Of a DNA stretch of 64,000 nucleotides, positions 29,273 through 39,328 are shown piece by piece. The stretch covers positions 62,001-126,000 of the forward strand of contig MUZD01000005.1 in the NCBI GenBank assembly GCA_002155105.1. Reading direction: 5' to 3'. The stretch comes from Sedimentibacter sp. SX930. Its GTDB lineage: Bacteria > Bacillota > Bacilli > Lactobacillales > Aerococcaceae. The first letter of the stretch is position 1, and the number at the start of each line of letters is the position of its first letter. The notes under the pieces are model-generated. The model had not been told where the DNA came from, ran no database searches, and saw only the letters and a list, made by a program, of their open reading frames with translations. The position numbers and the translations under genes were made by a program.

Positions 29273-30631
29273 ATGTTAAGAACTGACAATATCTTGGACA
29301 CCATCCGAATGTTCGAAGAGGACAATTTGGATATCCGTACCATCACCATGGGGATTTCTTTATTGGACTGCATCGACAGCGATGGCGAAAAAGCTCGTGA
29401 AAGAATATACAAAAAAATCACCACCAAAGCGAAGAACCTGGTCAGCGTAGCGCAGGAAATCGAAGATACGTACGGCGTTCCGATCACGAACAAACGGATT
29501 TCGGTCACACCGATCGCCTTGATTGCTGGCGCAAGCGATGACACGGACTACGTGGCATACGCAAAAACGTTGGATGCTGCGGCGAAGGAAGTCGGCGTCG
29601 ACTTCATCGGCGGATTCTCTGCATTGGTCGAAAAAGGCTACAACAAAGGCGACAAAATCCTGATTGATTCGATTCCGGAAGCTCTAGCAGTGACGGATAA
29701 GGTCTGCAGCAGCGTGAACATCGGCTCCACTAAAGCGGGCATCAATATGGATGCTGTGAAATTGATGGGTGAAATCGTACTTGCCACAGCGGAAAAAACA
29801 GCCGACAGAAACGGATTCGGTTGTGCGAAATTAGTAGTATTCGCAAACTCAGTAGGTGACAATCCCTTTATGGCAGGCGCTTATCATGGGGTGGAAGAAG
29901 CAGATTGTGAAATCCACGTCGGCATTTCCGGCCCTGGTGTCGTCAAACGTGCTTTGGAAAAAGTAAAAGGCGAACCGATGGACATCGTTGCCGATACAAT
30001 CAAGAAAGCAGCCTTCCAGATCACCCGCATGGGTCAATTGGTCGGGAACATCGCTTCCCAAAAATTGGGCGTGCCCTTCGGCATCGTCGACTTGGCTTTG
30101 GCTCCGACACCTGCAGTCGGCGACTCTGTCGGTGAAATCCTTGAAGAATTCGGTTTGGGTGTAGTCGGTACCCACGGAACAGTCGCTGCTCTAGCTGTAT
30201 TGAATGATGCAGTCAAAAAGGGTGGCGTAATGGCATGCAGCCATGTCGGCGGACTTTCGGGTTCGTTCATTCCCGTATCGGAAGACCACCGCATGATTGA
30301 TGCTGCGGCAGCAAACCAAATCAGTTTGGATATGTTGCTGGCGATGACTGCCATCTGCTCGGTTGGTTTGGATATGATCGCCATCCCTGGTGACACGCCT
30401 GCAACGACAATCGCGGCCATGATCGCTGATGAAGCCGCAATCGGTGTTCAAAACAACAAAACGACCGCTGTCCGCGTGATTCCGGCAATCGGCTGTGGTG
30501 TGGGTGATTTCGTTGAATTCGGCGGCCTGCTTGGACGCGCTCCGGTAATGCCGGTCCACAAAGAAAGCTCTGCTGACTTCATCAATCGTGGTGGACGCAG
30601 TCCGGCACCGATCCACTCATTCAAAAACTAA
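29273..30631 (+). CDS. UPF0210/DUF711 family protein
   Basis: 452 residues of the PFL-fold (DUF711) family. Recognised by [15 protein letters not shown] near the start, [35 protein letters not shown] and [17 protein letters not shown]. Although structurally related to pyruvate formate-lyase-like barrels, no glycyl-radical motif is present. Co-transcribed with the ACT protein, which probably senses its ligand (inference). Confidence 0.92.
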   Translation: MLRTDNILDTIRMFEEDNLDIRTITMGISLLDCIDSDGEKARERIYKKITTKAKNLVSVAQEIEDTYGVPITNKRISVTPIALIAGASDDTDYVAYAKTLDAAAKEVGVDFIGGFSALVEKGYNKGDKILIDSIPEALAVTDKVCSSVNIGSTKAGINMDAVKLMGEIVLATAEKTADRNGFGCAKLVVFANSVGDNPFMAGAYHGVEEADCEIHVGISGPGVVKRALEKVKGEPMDIVADTIKKAAFQITRMGQLVGNIASQKLGVPFGIVDLALAPTPAVGDSVGEILEEFGLGVVGTHGTVAALAVLNDAVKKGGVMACSHVGGLSGSFIPVSEDHRMIDAAAANQISLDMLLAMTAICSVGLDMIAIPGDTPATTIAAMIADEAAIGVQNNKTTAVRVIPAIGCGVGDFVEFGGLLGRAPVMPVHKESSADFINRGGRSPAPIHSFKN

Positions 30632-30640
30632 ATGCACTCA

Positions 30641-30684
30641 AAAAGTGGAGCTGTCCCGTCGCGGGGCAGCTCCACTTTCTTATT
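30641..30684 (+). terminator. Terminator after UPF0210 gene
   Basis: AAAGTGGAGCTGTCCC / GGGGCAGCTCCACTTT with 6-nt loop, followed by CTTATTTT. Confidence 0.92.
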
Positions 30685-30706
30685 TTCCGGGCAGTTTGAG
30701 CGTTAG

Positions 30707-30834
30707 CTCCGGCGAAGGTGGGCCTCCCCGGAGTTGAACCAACATTCAGTCTGCGTACTCCGGCGAGCAAGGCCTCGCAGGAGTATACCATGATGGTTAT
30801 CTCCCTTCTCCGGGGAGCGACATCCTGACCGGAG
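30707..30834 (+). repeat. Palindromic array D (51-nt period, 3 units)
   Basis: Three palindromic cores starting CTCCGG at 30707, 30758 and 30808 (spacing 51 and 50 nt), each 26-27 nt and closing with CCGGAG or CAGGAG. Examples: CTCCGGCGAGC...GCCTCGCAGGAG. Core bases differ from the CCCGG arrays (A, B, C), but the inner CCGGCGA...TCGC layout and the period agree. Located between convergent terminators of the UPF0210 and permease genes. Confidence 0.75.
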
Positions 30835-30883
30835 CTGGGCGCTCGATTCCACCTTACGCTACCCTCCAAATGCTGAGGCAACG

Positions 30884-30921
30884 AAGAAGGGCTGCCCCCC
30901 GCAATTGGAGACAGCCCTTCA
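30884..30921 (-). terminator. Terminator of the APC permease gene
   Basis: Minus strand GAAGGGCTGTCTCC / GGGGGGCAGCCCTTC then TTCGTTG; stem strong, tail short. Confidence 0.75.
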
Positions 30922-30924
30922 CTA

Positions 30925-32265
30925 TTATGCCGTAATTTTTTTCTCGTAATATTTATAGCCGATGAAGCAAACCGCGAAGCAGAACAGGATGAAAATCGGC
31001 ACATAAGTCGGATTGGACACGATGCCGCCGATCAGAATGATGGCAGAGCCCATGATCGCGAATACCGGCGTGATCGAACCGAAGAAAGAACTGGTGATGA
31101 CACCTTCTTTTTTCATGCTGATGACTTTCAGATAAAGGATGACATAAGTCATATAACTGAAGACAATCGCGATTTCGCTGACATCTCCGCCACCCAGAAT
31201 CCCGGATTTTTGGCTCAAATAGTGCAACACCATCCACACAAGGGATACCGCAAAGGCAATTTGTGCGGCTGCCGGGGACAATAGGCTCTTTGGATCGATC
31301 CGTTTTACCTTAGAGCTGTTTGGCAGCATGTTTTTTTCTGCCAGTGCTTGAGGCAAACGCAGCATACCCATGATAACGCCGTTCGTTACGCCCAAGATAG
31401 CGATCAATACAAAGGAAAGAATGATGCTGCCGCCGCGTTCGCCCAGCAAGGAAATACCGATGGTTGTGGTGGCTTCATCGCCCACCGCCAAGATGTATTC
31501 GGAGCCGGCGATGGAGACCAAGCCGCTGAAATAGGTCAAATAGATGGCCAGCACAACCAAAGGTCCGATGGTCAAAGCCAATGGCATCGTCCGTTTGGGA
31601 TTCTTTACTTCATGCGTGATGTTTGTTGCGATGGTCCAGCCATCGTAGGAGAAGGCCATCGGCGCCAATGCAGCCAACCAACCCCAGCCCACGTTCGTGA
31701 TCGGAACAGCCAATTCGGGAGGAACGATCGGAGCCGGTTCTTTCCAAAAAACCCCAACAAAAGCGATGGCAATCAGCGGGATCAGTTTCATTATGGTGGC
31801 GAGGTTCTGGAAATAGCCGCCCAATCTGAGCGAAAAATAATTCAACAAGAAGAAGAACGCCATGTAACCCGTCCCGATCAGTGTCTGTGTTTCCAATGTG
31901 TTCGGCAGACCCAAAAGCATGCAAGTGTAGATGCCGGATACCCAACTCACGACGACGGTGATCGTCGGAAGGTAGACGAACAATTGGAACCAGCCGAACG
32001 CGCTCGCTGCTTTATCAGAGATGAACTCCTCGAAATAAGCGACGACGCCGCCGGTTTTTTCCGTCCGGTTAGCCAATTGCGTCAGTGTGATGCTCCCGAA
32101 AATGATGCTGAACGCGCCGATACAGAAAACCAAAATCCCTAATGCTACGTTTCCTCCGGTCGCTCCCAAAATATCATCGGCTTTGAAAAAGATCCCTGAT
32201 CCGACGCAGATGCCGACAATCATGGATACAGCGGTGAATAAGCCGTAGTGTTTCTCTTCTTTCAT
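30925..32265 (-). CDS. APC-family amino acid permease
   Basis: 446 residues, about 12 membrane helices. N-terminal SMIVGICVGSGIFFKADD (TM1 with the GSGIF unwound binding segment), GGVVAYFEEFISDKAASAFGW, and GWGWLAALAPMAFSYDGW in TM6. Looks like the LAT/SteT-like exchanger branch, so a serine/threonine or neutral amino-acid exchanger is plausible, not proven. Good GGAG-type RBS. Confidence 0.9.
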   Translation of the reverse strand: MKEEKHYGLFTAVSMIVGICVGSGIFFKADDILGATGGNVALGILVFCIGAFSIIFGSITLTQLANRTEKTGGVVAYFEEFISDKAASAFGWFQLFVYLPTITVVVSWVSGIYTCMLLGLPNTLETQTLIGTGYMAFFFLLNYFSLRLGGYFQNLATIMKLIPLIAIAFVGVFWKEPAPIVPPELAVPITNVGWGWLAALAPMAFSYDGWTIATNITHEVKNPKRTMPLALTIGPLVVLAIYLTYFSGLVSIAGSEYILAVGDEATTTIGISLLGERGGSIILSFVLIAILGVTNGVIMGMLRLPQALAEKNMLPNSSKVKRIDPKSLLSPAAAQIAFAVSLVWMVLHYLSQKSGILGGGDVSEIAIVFSYMTYVILYLKVISMKKEGVITSSFFGSITPVFAIMGSAIILIGGIVSNPTYVPIFILFCFAVCFIGYKYYEKKITA

Positions 32266-32295
32266 AAGTCACTCCCAATAAATGTATTTTTTCCA

Positions 32296-32372
32296 AAAAA
32301 AAAGACGGACAGATCTTGATGACAGCTGCGTCCGCCAAAATAATCTGTATAAATCCGTCTGTTATTATACCA
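32296..32372 (-). promoter_or_regulatory. Hairpin with T-run and -10 box ahead of the permease gene
   Basis: On the minus strand TATAAT (about 32366-32371) is followed by AGACGGA, 44 nt, TCCGTCT and nine Ts. The hairpin either terminates the upstream CDF gene or acts as an attenuator in the permease leader. The TATAAT inside the same 75 nt favours a leader role, but no ligand motif is seen. Confidence 0.45.
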
Positions 32373-32406
32373 TCAAAATGATGCCCGGCCTATAAAACTT
32401 GTAACA

Positions 32407-33279
32407 TCAGTGTGTTAGAGGTTCTACATGGACATCTGTTTCGAAAACATTGAATGCCTTGCGCAAGCGCTCCTCGACTTCTTCCGTGATTTCATGGCTG
32501 CGCAGCACTGTCAGCTCCGCATCCAGCAGAATGGTCACATCAACATAGACATTTGCACCATAGCTGCGCGCGGCTATGGTCGTCACTTGTTGGACGTCAG
32601 GAATGTCGAGGATGGCTTGTCGGTATTCGGTTAAATAATTCGTTTCGAAACCATCGGACAAGGAGAAAGCACTCTCGCGGAAGATATCGATTGCCGTTTT
32701 GATGATGACGACCCCTACGATGACAGCCATGACGCCGTCCAACCAATACAGACCGAAGATGGAGCCGAAAATGGCGATTGCCGCCGCAAAACTGGTCAGG
32801 GCATCGCTCAGGTTGTCTTTTGCGGAAGCGGCCAAACCGATGCTGTTGATGCGGTTTGCGAGTCGATTGTTGAATATGTAGACACCTATCATGATAAACC
32901 CTGCAATCAGGGCGGTAACACCGGATACGATATCAGGTGTGGTGAACTCTCCTCCGGTCAGTTTCGAAAAACTTGAGAAGAGCACCTGCAGGCCGACCAA
33001 AAGCATAATGAAGGAAGTGGAGAGGCTAGCTATCGTCTCGGCTTTCCAATGGCCATAAGGATGATCCTCATCAGCCGGTCGGCGGGCGATCCGTAAGCCA
33101 ATCATGACAGCGACCGTGGAGATGACGTCCGTGAAATTGTTCAGCCCATCGGCACTCAGAGAGGCCGATCCGAAGGCATTCCCGATGAAAAGTTTTGCGA
33201 AAGAGAGAGTGACATAGGCAACCATGCTGAGTCGTGCGCCCTGTTCCGCCAATTGTAAGTCTTTATATCTTTCGTTCAT
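32407..33279 (-). CDS. Cation diffusion facilitator (CDF) transporter
   Basis: 290 residues, six membrane helices then a C-terminal cytoplasmic metal-sensing domain (about 210-290). TM2 motif SADGLNNFTDV (metal-site Asp) and HPYGHWKAE; TM5 SAKDNLSDAL. Exports Zn, Mn or Fe; the NxxxD/SxxxD mix does not fix the metal. Start placed at the ATG after GGAGCAGGACACG; an ATG 5 codons upstream lacks an RBS. Confidence 0.92.
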   Translation of the reverse strand: MNERYKDLQLAEQGARLSMVAYVTLSFAKLFIGNAFGSASLSADGLNNFTDVISTVAVMIGLRIARRPADEDHPYGHWKAETIASLSTSFIMLLVGLQVLFSSFSKLTGGEFTTPDIVSGVTALIAGFIMIGVYIFNNRLANRINSIGLAASAKDNLSDALTSFAAAIAIFGSIFGLYWLDGVMAVIVGVVIIKTAIDIFRESAFSLSDGFETNYLTEYRQAILDIPDVQQVTTIAARSYGANVYVDVTILLDAELTVLRSHEITEEVEERLRKAFNVFETDVHVEPLTH

Positions 33280-33469
33280 CGTGTCCTGCTCCATTTCCTA
33301 TGAATTCATCTGACCTGCCTGTTTTTGCGTACTTCCTAAAATTGGTACAATAGAAGGATTCTACTATATTTCAGTTTGGTTGTCATTAAAAACGATTTAA
33401 TAATACTGTCATCAACCTACGGAATGGTGACGGAATCATGAACGATGCGGCACTTGCCCGGGCAAACCG

Positions 33470-33498
33470 TTGCCTTTTTTTGGCGAGCAACCTACAAT
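33470..33498 (+). promoter_or_regulatory. Putative promoter of the amidase gene
   Basis: TTGCCT at 33470, 17-nt spacer, TACAAT at 33493, 43 nt before the start codon. A GC-rich hairpin (GGCACTTGCCCGGGCAA) lies just upstream. Confidence 0.5.
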
Positions 33499-33540
33499 TG
33501 AAGGAAATATGAAATTGTGAGAACGAGAAGGAGGCTTATT

Positions 33541-34995
33541 ATGGATCGCCAGAAAGATGCCCTGTATTACACTGGGCTTTTAAAAATGAAAAAAGCATCC
33601 CCTGAAGAATTGGTTGCGGATGCCTTCAAAAAGATAGATGAAGAGAATCCCGGCTGCAATGCCGTCGTGCATACGCGTAGAGAAAAAGCGCTGCATGAAG
33701 CCAGAACAAGGGACTTCAGAAACACGTTATTCGGCGGTGTGCCGATCCTGATCAAGGATTTGGGCCAGGACCTCGCCGGGGAGCCGGCGACATCAGGCTC
33801 GCGGTTGCTGAAGGATTACGTCGCTCCCCGCACCAGTCATTTTGTCGAAGCGGTTGAGAGGGCCGGTTTCATCGTCATCGGCCAGACGAGCACACCCGAA
33901 TTCGGGTTCAAGAACATCACGGATGCCGTCATACATGGTCCTGCCAGAAACCCTTTCAATCGGAACCATTCTCCTGGAGGGTCCAGCGGCGGTGCGGCAG
34001 CGGCTGTCGCATCGGGGATGGTAGCCATCGCCACCGCCAGCGACGGCGGCGGCTCGATCCGGATTCCGGCATCCTTCACGGGCTTGGTGGGGTTGAAACC
34101 GACAAGGGGGCGGACACCAGTGGGTCCGGGATCTTATCGCGGCTGGCAAGGCGCATCAATCAGCTTCGCCTTGACGAAGACGGTAAGGGATACAGCGATG
34201 ATGCTGGATGCTTTGCAGACTGTCCAAGCGGCAGCGCCGTTCCAGACACCACTATTTCCGGGGAGCCATTTCCAGGAACTTCAATCCGGAAAGCGGCGCA
34301 ATTTCCGGATCGCCTATTCATTGGAATCGCCGGTGAAGTCCGTCGTCAGCGAGGAGGCGAAACGGGCTGTACTTCAAACTGTGGCAGCGCTGGAAGAGTT
34401 GGGATACGAGGTGGAAGAAAAAACGCCCGACATCGACGGCATCCTTTTGATGGAGGCCTACTATGCAATGAACGGAGCCGAAACGGACGCCATGCTGAGA
34501 GGTTTTGCCGCGAAACTCGGACGCCCGTTGACCGCCGACGACATGGAGTTGGTTTCATGGTCCCTCTACCAGTACGGCCGGACAATCTCCGGAGGCGACT
34601 ACTCGTTGGCATTGAGCCTCTGGGACCAAGCGGCAGCCACGATGGATCGGTTCCATGAAAATTATGATCTGCTGCTGCAGCCGACTACAGCAGCGAGTGC
34701 TCCTCTGATCGATCACTCTTTCCAAAGCGAAGAACTGAAGGAGCGGATGCGCAGATCGGATCTGCTGTCGGCTGCGGACAGGAAAGAAATTGTCTGGACC
34801 ATGTTTGAAGAGAGCTTGGGCGTGACCCCGTTTACGCAGCAAGCGAATTTGACGGGGCAGCCTGCCATCAGCCTGCCGGTGCACCGCACGGCTGCCGGGT
34901 TGCCTTTGGGGGTTCAGTTCACGGCCCCGAAAGGGAAAGAGGAGTGGCTATTGGACATCGCGTCGGTATTGGAGATGGCCGGGCTTTTCACCTGA
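33541..34995 (+). CDS. Amidase-signature family protein
   Basis: 484 residues. Ser-cisSer-Lys triad visible: Lys in PILIKDLG (about 69), cis-Ser in SPGGSSGGAAAAVASG (about 148) and nucleophile in SDGGGSIRIPA (about 172). Not GatA: it stands alone without gatC/gatB. ATG follows AAGGAGG by 6 nt; the frame starts 8 codons earlier with GTG but lacks a proper RBS. Probable hydrolysis of a small amide; substrate unknown. Confidence 0.9.
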   Translation: MDRQKDALYYTGLLKMKKASPEELVADAFKKIDEENPGCNAVVHTRREKALHEARTRDFRNTLFGGVPILIKDLGQDLAGEPATSGSRLLKDYVAPRTSHFVEAVERAGFIVIGQTSTPEFGFKNITDAVIHGPARNPFNRNHSPGGSSGGAAAAVASGMVAIATASDGGGSIRIPASFTGLVGLKPTRGRTPVGPGSYRGWQGASISFALTKTVRDTAMMLDALQTVQAAAPFQTPLFPGSHFQELQSGKRRNFRIAYSLESPVKSVVSEEAKRAVLQTVAALEELGYEVEEKTPDIDGILLMEAYYAMNGAETDAMLRGFAAKLGRPLTADDMELVSWSLYQYGRTISGGDYSLALSLWDQAAATMDRFHENYDLLLQPTTAASAPLIDHSFQSEELKERMRRSDLLSAADRKEIVWTMFEESLGVTPFTQQANLTGQPAISLPVHRTAAGLPLGVQFTAPKGKEEWLLDIASVLEMAGLFT

Positions 34996-35040
34996 TTGGG
35001 GACACCGATAAGAACTGCAGACTGATCTTTCGGAAAGCGC

Positions 35041-35068
35041 TTGACGGCCCTTGAAAAAAAGCTATAAT
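35041..35068 (+). promoter_or_regulatory. Promoter of kup
   Basis: TTGACG at 35041, 16-nt spacer, TATAAT at 35063. The leader is only about 50 nt, too short for a c-di-AMP riboswitch. Confidence 0.8.
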
Positions 35069-35120
35069 TAGGTAGTTTTTAAAATAAAAAAGATATCTAG
35101 GACATTGGAGGAAAAATAGA

Positions 35121-37121
35121 TTGGAAACGCAGAAAGAAAGGCATCCGCAGATTCCCCTGAGCATGGCTGCGGTTGTTGTGGCGCTGGGTGTCGTTTATGG
35201 GGATATCGGTACCTCACCGCTCTATGTCATGAAAGCTATTGTAGAAGGGAACGGCGGGCTCGAATCATTGTCGGATTCATTTATCACAGGTGCGCTATCC
35301 TTGGTGATCTGGACGGTCACGCTGATTACGTCAATCAAATATGTGCTTATCGCGATGCAGGCTGATAACCATGGAGAAGGCGGTATTTTCTCGCTTTATA
35401 CACTCGTCCATAAACGCGCAAAATGGCTGATTATTCCGGCTATGGTGGGCGGGGCGGCCTTGCTGGCTGATGGTATTTTGACCCCTGCAGTAACGGTCAC
35501 GACGGCTGTCGAAGGCTTGCGCAGCATCCCGTTCTTCGAAGGCTTTCTAGGCGAGGGACAAGGAAAAATATTGGCGATAACGATGACGATCATCTCGGCT
35601 TTATTCATGATCCAACGCCTCGGAACGAAAACGATAGGGAAAGCATTTGGACCCATCATGGCTTTTTGGTTTGCCTTTATCGGCGGATTTGGGCTATGGC
35701 AAGTGCTCAGCAATCCGACTGTACTGCTTGCCTTCAATCCGATGCGCGGTATCGAACTGCTCCTGAGCGAGCAGAATCACGCCGGCTTTATGATTTTGGG
35801 CAGCATTTTCTTGGCTACGACCGGAGCGGAAGCCTTGTACTCGGATATGGGGCATGTCGGCAAGAAGAATATCTACGGTAGTTGGCCCTTTGTAAAGGCT
35901 TCCTTGCTGTTGAATTATCTCGGCCAAGGGGCTTGGTTGATGCAAGCCAAATCAAACGTTGCGCTCTACCATATTGAAGATTTCAATCCATTTTTTGAAA
36001 TGCTGCCGGGCGGATTGCGTTTCTTTGCGGTTCTGTTGAGTACCCTCGCCGCAATCATCGCTTCGCAGGCACTCATTACCGGGTCCTACACGCTTGTTTC
36101 GGAGGCGATCAGCCTGAATCTGTTGCCGCATCTGAAAATCCAATACCCTTCCCAAACTAAGGGACAAATGTACATCCCTTTGGTGAACAACATTCTTTGG
36201 TTGTCATGTATGGGGGTTGTCTTTTACTTCAAGACATCGATCCGGATGGAAGCTGCCTACGGTCTGGCGATCACCATCACGATGCTGATGACGACGATGC
36301 TGCTGTTCGAATTTCTGCGCTTGAAGAATTTCAATATCATCGTTTCTCTGATCATGTTCGTGTTCTTCGGCACATTGGAGGCGACCTTCTTCATCTCCAG
36401 CGCAACCAAATTCTTCCATGGCGGCTATGTCGCGATCCTTATGGGCGCCATTCTTTTCGCCATCATGTTCGTCTGGCATAAAGGAAGTAAGATTGAATCA
36501 TTGCAGCGATTGGAATACCCGATGACGGACTTCATCGGCCAATTCAAAAAACTGAAGGAAGATGATTCCTTGCCTGTATATGCGAATAACCTGGTCTTCC
36601 TGACGAGCAATCAAAATGCAGAATCTGTTGATCGGGACATTCTCTACTCCATATTGGATAAGCGGCCGAAGCGCGCCGACGTGTATTGGTTCATCAACGT
36701 AGCCGTCACCGACGAACCGTACACACAGGAATATAAGGTGGAGGACTATGGTACAGACTTCTGCTTCAAAGTGCAGTTGCGTTTGGGTTTCAAAATTGAG
36801 CAACGGATCAATGTATACTTGCGCCAAATCATCCAGGAGATGATGGAAGAGGGAAGAATCAAACCCCAAAAGCAGACATACACAATCTATCACGACAAAG
36901 AAATCGGCGACTTCTGCTTTGTGTTGGTCCGCAAGGCCATTTCGCCAGAAAGCGATCTTTCTGTTTTCAGCCGCTTCATCTTGAGTTTGAAATATAACAT
37001 CAAGGCGTGGACAGGATCTCCCGCAAGATGGTTTGGGTTGGAAAATACAAACCTGGTCATTGAACAGGTTCCCCTGTTCCTGAAGGCAAGGGAGGCCAGC
37101 CGGCTTACCCGAGTGGAATAG
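35121..37121 (+). CDS. kup: Kup/KimA-class potassium uptake protein
   Basis: 666 residues: twelve-helix KUP transporter domain (about 15-450) and cytoplasmic C-terminal domain. Begins with LGVVYGDIGTSPLYVMKAI, the diagnostic Kup motif; DNHGEGGIFSLYTL and GDGILTPAVTVTTAVEGL-like segments follow (here ADGILTPAVTV). TTG start 9 nt after GGAGG. Potassium-proton symport into the cell. c-di-AMP, degraded by the GdpP encoded at the window start, is known to restrain potassium uptake in Firmicutes. Confidence 0.96.
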   Translation: METQKERHPQIPLSMAAVVVALGVVYGDIGTSPLYVMKAIVEGNGGLESLSDSFITGALSLVIWTVTLITSIKYVLIAMQADNHGEGGIFSLYTLVHKRAKWLIIPAMVGGAALLADGILTPAVTVTTAVEGLRSIPFFEGFLGEGQGKILAITMTIISALFMIQRLGTKTIGKAFGPIMAFWFAFIGGFGLWQVLSNPTVLLAFNPMRGIELLLSEQNHAGFMILGSIFLATTGAEALYSDMGHVGKKNIYGSWPFVKASLLLNYLGQGAWLMQAKSNVALYHIEDFNPFFEMLPGGLRFFAVLLSTLAAIIASQALITGSYTLVSEAISLNLLPHLKIQYPSQTKGQMYIPLVNNILWLSCMGVVFYFKTSIRMEAAYGLAITITMLMTTMLLFEFLRLKNFNIIVSLIMFVFFGTLEATFFISSATKFFHGGYVAILMGAILFAIMFVWHKGSKIESLQRLEYPMTDFIGQFKKLKEDDSLPVYANNLVFLTSNQNAESVDRDILYSILDKRPKRADVYWFINVAVTDEPYTQEYKVEDYGTDFCFKVQLRLGFKIEQRINVYLRQIIQEMMEEGRIKPQKQTYTIYHDKEIGDFCFVLVRKAISPESDLSVFSRFILSLKYNIKAWTGSPARWFGLENTNLVIEQVPLFLKAREASRLTRVE

Positions 37122-37163
37122 GCATCATGGGGCACTGCTTTTTGATGGGAATAATAGATGTGG

Positions 37164-37192
37164 AGGCCGGGACTTATGTTCCGGCCTTTTTT
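37164..37192 (+). terminator. Terminator after kup
   Basis: AGGCCGG / CCGGCCT, 10-nt loop, T6 tail. Confidence 0.88.
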
Positions 37193-37338
37193 AGTCATCG
37201 CTTCAGCCGGCCATTCACATTTTTTTTTAATATTTTTTTCATTAAGGGCTCTTTTTTTTGTTTCCATGCGAGGAAATTGGCCTATCAAGGGGAGATGAAA
37301 TGCCTTTCAAATGTTATTCTGACAAGGGTTTATATGCA

Positions 37339-37355
37339 TGTAAGAAAATGTTACA
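37339..37355 (+). promoter_or_regulatory. GlnR box upstream of glnRA
   Basis: TGTAA-GAAAATG-TTACA, an exact match to the GlnR/TnrA consensus TGTNAN7TNACA, centred about 60 nt upstream of the expected start site. Together with the adjacent glnR gene this indicates autoregulation by GlnR with feedback-inhibited glutamine synthetase. Confidence 0.92.
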
Positions 37356-37373
37356 TGCGATGTTAAGGTAGCG

Positions 37374-37402
37374 TTGACTTGTATGAGAATTTGGAGTATT
37401 CT
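37374..37402 (+). promoter_or_regulatory. Promoter of glnRA
   Basis: TTGACT at 37374, 17-nt spacer, TATTCT at 37397, 19 nt downstream of the GlnR box; a leader of about 140 nt precedes glnR. Confidence 0.8.
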
Positions 37403-37548
37403 TGTTGTATTAAATCACTCAATTAGTTGTTAGGAAATACGATTAATTGCTGAAAAGAATTACCTTTTTCTCAACAGGCGTTAACTCCTGAAGAAAAAGG
37501 ATACATCTGTGGTTCACTCAACTCAGAAGCTTCGATGGAGGGGTTGGT

Positions 37549-37938
37549 ATGAAAGAAAAAGAGCTACGACGTTCGATGGCTGTTTTTACCATCGGAACAG
37601 TCATGCAGCTTACGGATCTGACAGCAAGACAGATTCGCTATTACGAAGAGCAAGACCTCGTTCATCCTAAGCGGACAGACACCAATCGCCGGATGTTTTC
37701 ATTGAACGACGTCGATCGGTTGCTGGAAGTCAAAGACTATTTGGCTGAAGGGTTGAACATCACTGCAATCAAGCGGATGTACAGTACCGAAAGGCTGAAG
37801 AAGCAGCAAGAAGAGGAGCTTGAAAACAAGCACAAAAACTTGACAGACGAAGATGTCCGTCGCATCCTCTACAAAGAAATTCTTAACGCAAGTGGATTTA
37901 ACCCTGGGGATTCAAGTAAACCTTGGGGAAGATTATAA
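37549..37938 (+). CDS. glnR: Nitrogen repressor GlnR (MerR family)
   Basis: 129 residues. N-terminal MerR winged helix: [27 protein letters not shown] (about 20-45) and [20 protein letters not shown]-terminal tail of the type that senses feedback-inhibited GlnA. RBS GGAGGGG. glnA starts 46 nt after the stop, in one operon. Confidence 0.97.
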   Translation: MKEKELRRSMAVFTIGTVMQLTDLTARQIRYYEEQDLVHPKRTDTNRRMFSLNDVDRLLEVKDYLAEGLNITAIKRMYSTERLKKQQEEELENKHKNLTDEDVRRILYKEILNASGFNPGDSSKPWGRL

Positions 37939-37984
37939 AAAAACAAAAAAATACACAAAGCATAGTCAAGGAGAGGGAATACAA

Positions 37985-39319
37985 ATGCCAAAATTTACTA
38001 GAGAAGAAATCATCGCATCAGCAAAGAATGATAACGTCCGTTACCTACGCTTAATGTTCACTGACATCTTAGGAACAATCAAAAACGTGGAAGTTCCTAT
38101 CAGCCAGTTAGAAAAAGTATTAGACAACAAAATGATGTTCGACGGTTCTTCCATCGAAGGTTTCGTGCGTATCGAAGAAAGCGATATGTACTTGTACCCA
38201 GATTTTAATACATGGTTAGTATTCCCATGGGGCACTGAACAAGGCAAAGTAGCTCGATTGATTTGTGATATCTACATGCCTGATGGCACACCATTTGCAG
38301 GAGATCCACGTAACAACTTGAAGCGTTCTCTTAAAGAAATGAAAGAATTAGGTTTCACTGAATTCAACTTAGGACCTGAACCTGAATTCTTCCTGTTCAA
38401 ATTGGATGAAAAAGGTCAACCTACATTGAAATTGAACGATCAAGGTGGATACTTCGACTTGGCTCCTACTGACTTGGGCGAAAACTGCCGTCGTGATATC
38501 GTATTGGAATTGGAAGCTTTGGGCTTTGAAATTGAAGCAAGCCACCACGAAGTTGCTCCAGGACAACACGAAATCGATTGGAAATACGCAAATGCTGTTG
38601 AAGCTTGCGACAACATCCAAACTTTCAAATTGATCGTCAAAACAGTTGCCCGCAAACACGGTTTGCATGCAACATTCATGCCTAAACCAGTATTCGGCAT
38701 CAATGGTTCCGGTATGCATTTCAATATGTCATTGTTCAACGAAAACGGCAATGCTTTCTACGATAAAGAAGATGAACGTCAATTAAGCGAAACAGCTTAC
38801 CAATTCATCGCTGGTCTGATCAAACATGCGCGCGGATACACAGCTGTCTGCAACCCGATCGTTAACTCATACAAACGTTTGGTACCTGGCTACGAAGCGC
38901 CAGTATACATCGCATGGAGCGGAAAAAACCGTTCACCGCTGATCCGTATCCCAGAATCACGCGGCATGTCCACTCGTGTTGAATTGCGTAGCGTTGACCC
39001 AGCTGCTAACCCATACTTGGCTTTAGCTACTTTATTGGCTGCAGGTCTTGATGGCGTGAAGAACAAATTGGAAGCTCCAGCTCCAATCAACCGCAACATC
39101 TACCAAATGTCAGCTGAAGACCGTTACGAAAATGGAATTTTGGATTTGCCTACATCGTTGCATGAAGCTCTTGGAGAGTTCTCTAAAGACCAATTGTTGG
39201 TTGAAGCATTAGGCGACCATATCAGCAACAACTTCATCGAATCAAAAGAAATCGAAGTAATGTCTTACATCCAACAAGTAACAGAGTGGGAAAGAGAACA
39301 ATACTTAAACATGTACTAA
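37985..39319 (+). CDS. glnA: Glutamine synthetase, type I
   Basis: ATP-dependent amidation of glutamate, dodecameric. 444 residues, the GS I-alpha size without an adenylylation loop. [10 protein letters not shown] (about 55-65), GPEPEFFLF metal ligands, [14 protein letters not shown], the [16 protein letters not shown] stretch, and [12 protein letters not shown] behind AAGGAGAGGG; the frame is open upstream inside glnR. Under GlnR control by the box at 37339. Confidence 0.98.
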   Translation: MPKFTREEIIASAKNDNVRYLRLMFTDILGTIKNVEVPISQLEKVLDNKMMFDGSSIEGFVRIEESDMYLYPDFNTWLVFPWGTEQGKVARLICDIYMPDGTPFAGDPRNNLKRSLKEMKELGFTEFNLGPEPEFFLFKLDEKGQPTLKLNDQGGYFDLAPTDLGENCRRDIVLELEALGFEIEASHHEVAPGQHEIDWKYANAVEACDNIQTFKLIVKTVARKHGLHATFMPKPVFGINGSGMHFNMSLFNENGNAFYDKEDERQLSETAYQFIAGLIKHARGYTAVCNPIVNSYKRLVPGYEAPVYIAWSGKNRSPLIRIPESRGMSTRVELRSVDPAANPYLALATLLAAGLDGVKNKLEAPAPINRNIYQMSAEDRYENGILDLPTSLHEALGEFSKDQLLVEALGDHISNNFIESKEIEVMSYIQQVTEWEREQYLNMY

Positions 39320-39328
39320 GAGCGAGAT

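Noticed and set aside
35069-35120. c-di-AMP riboswitch before kup
   Set aside because: The leader after the promoter is only about 50 nt, far shorter than a ydaO-type aptamer.
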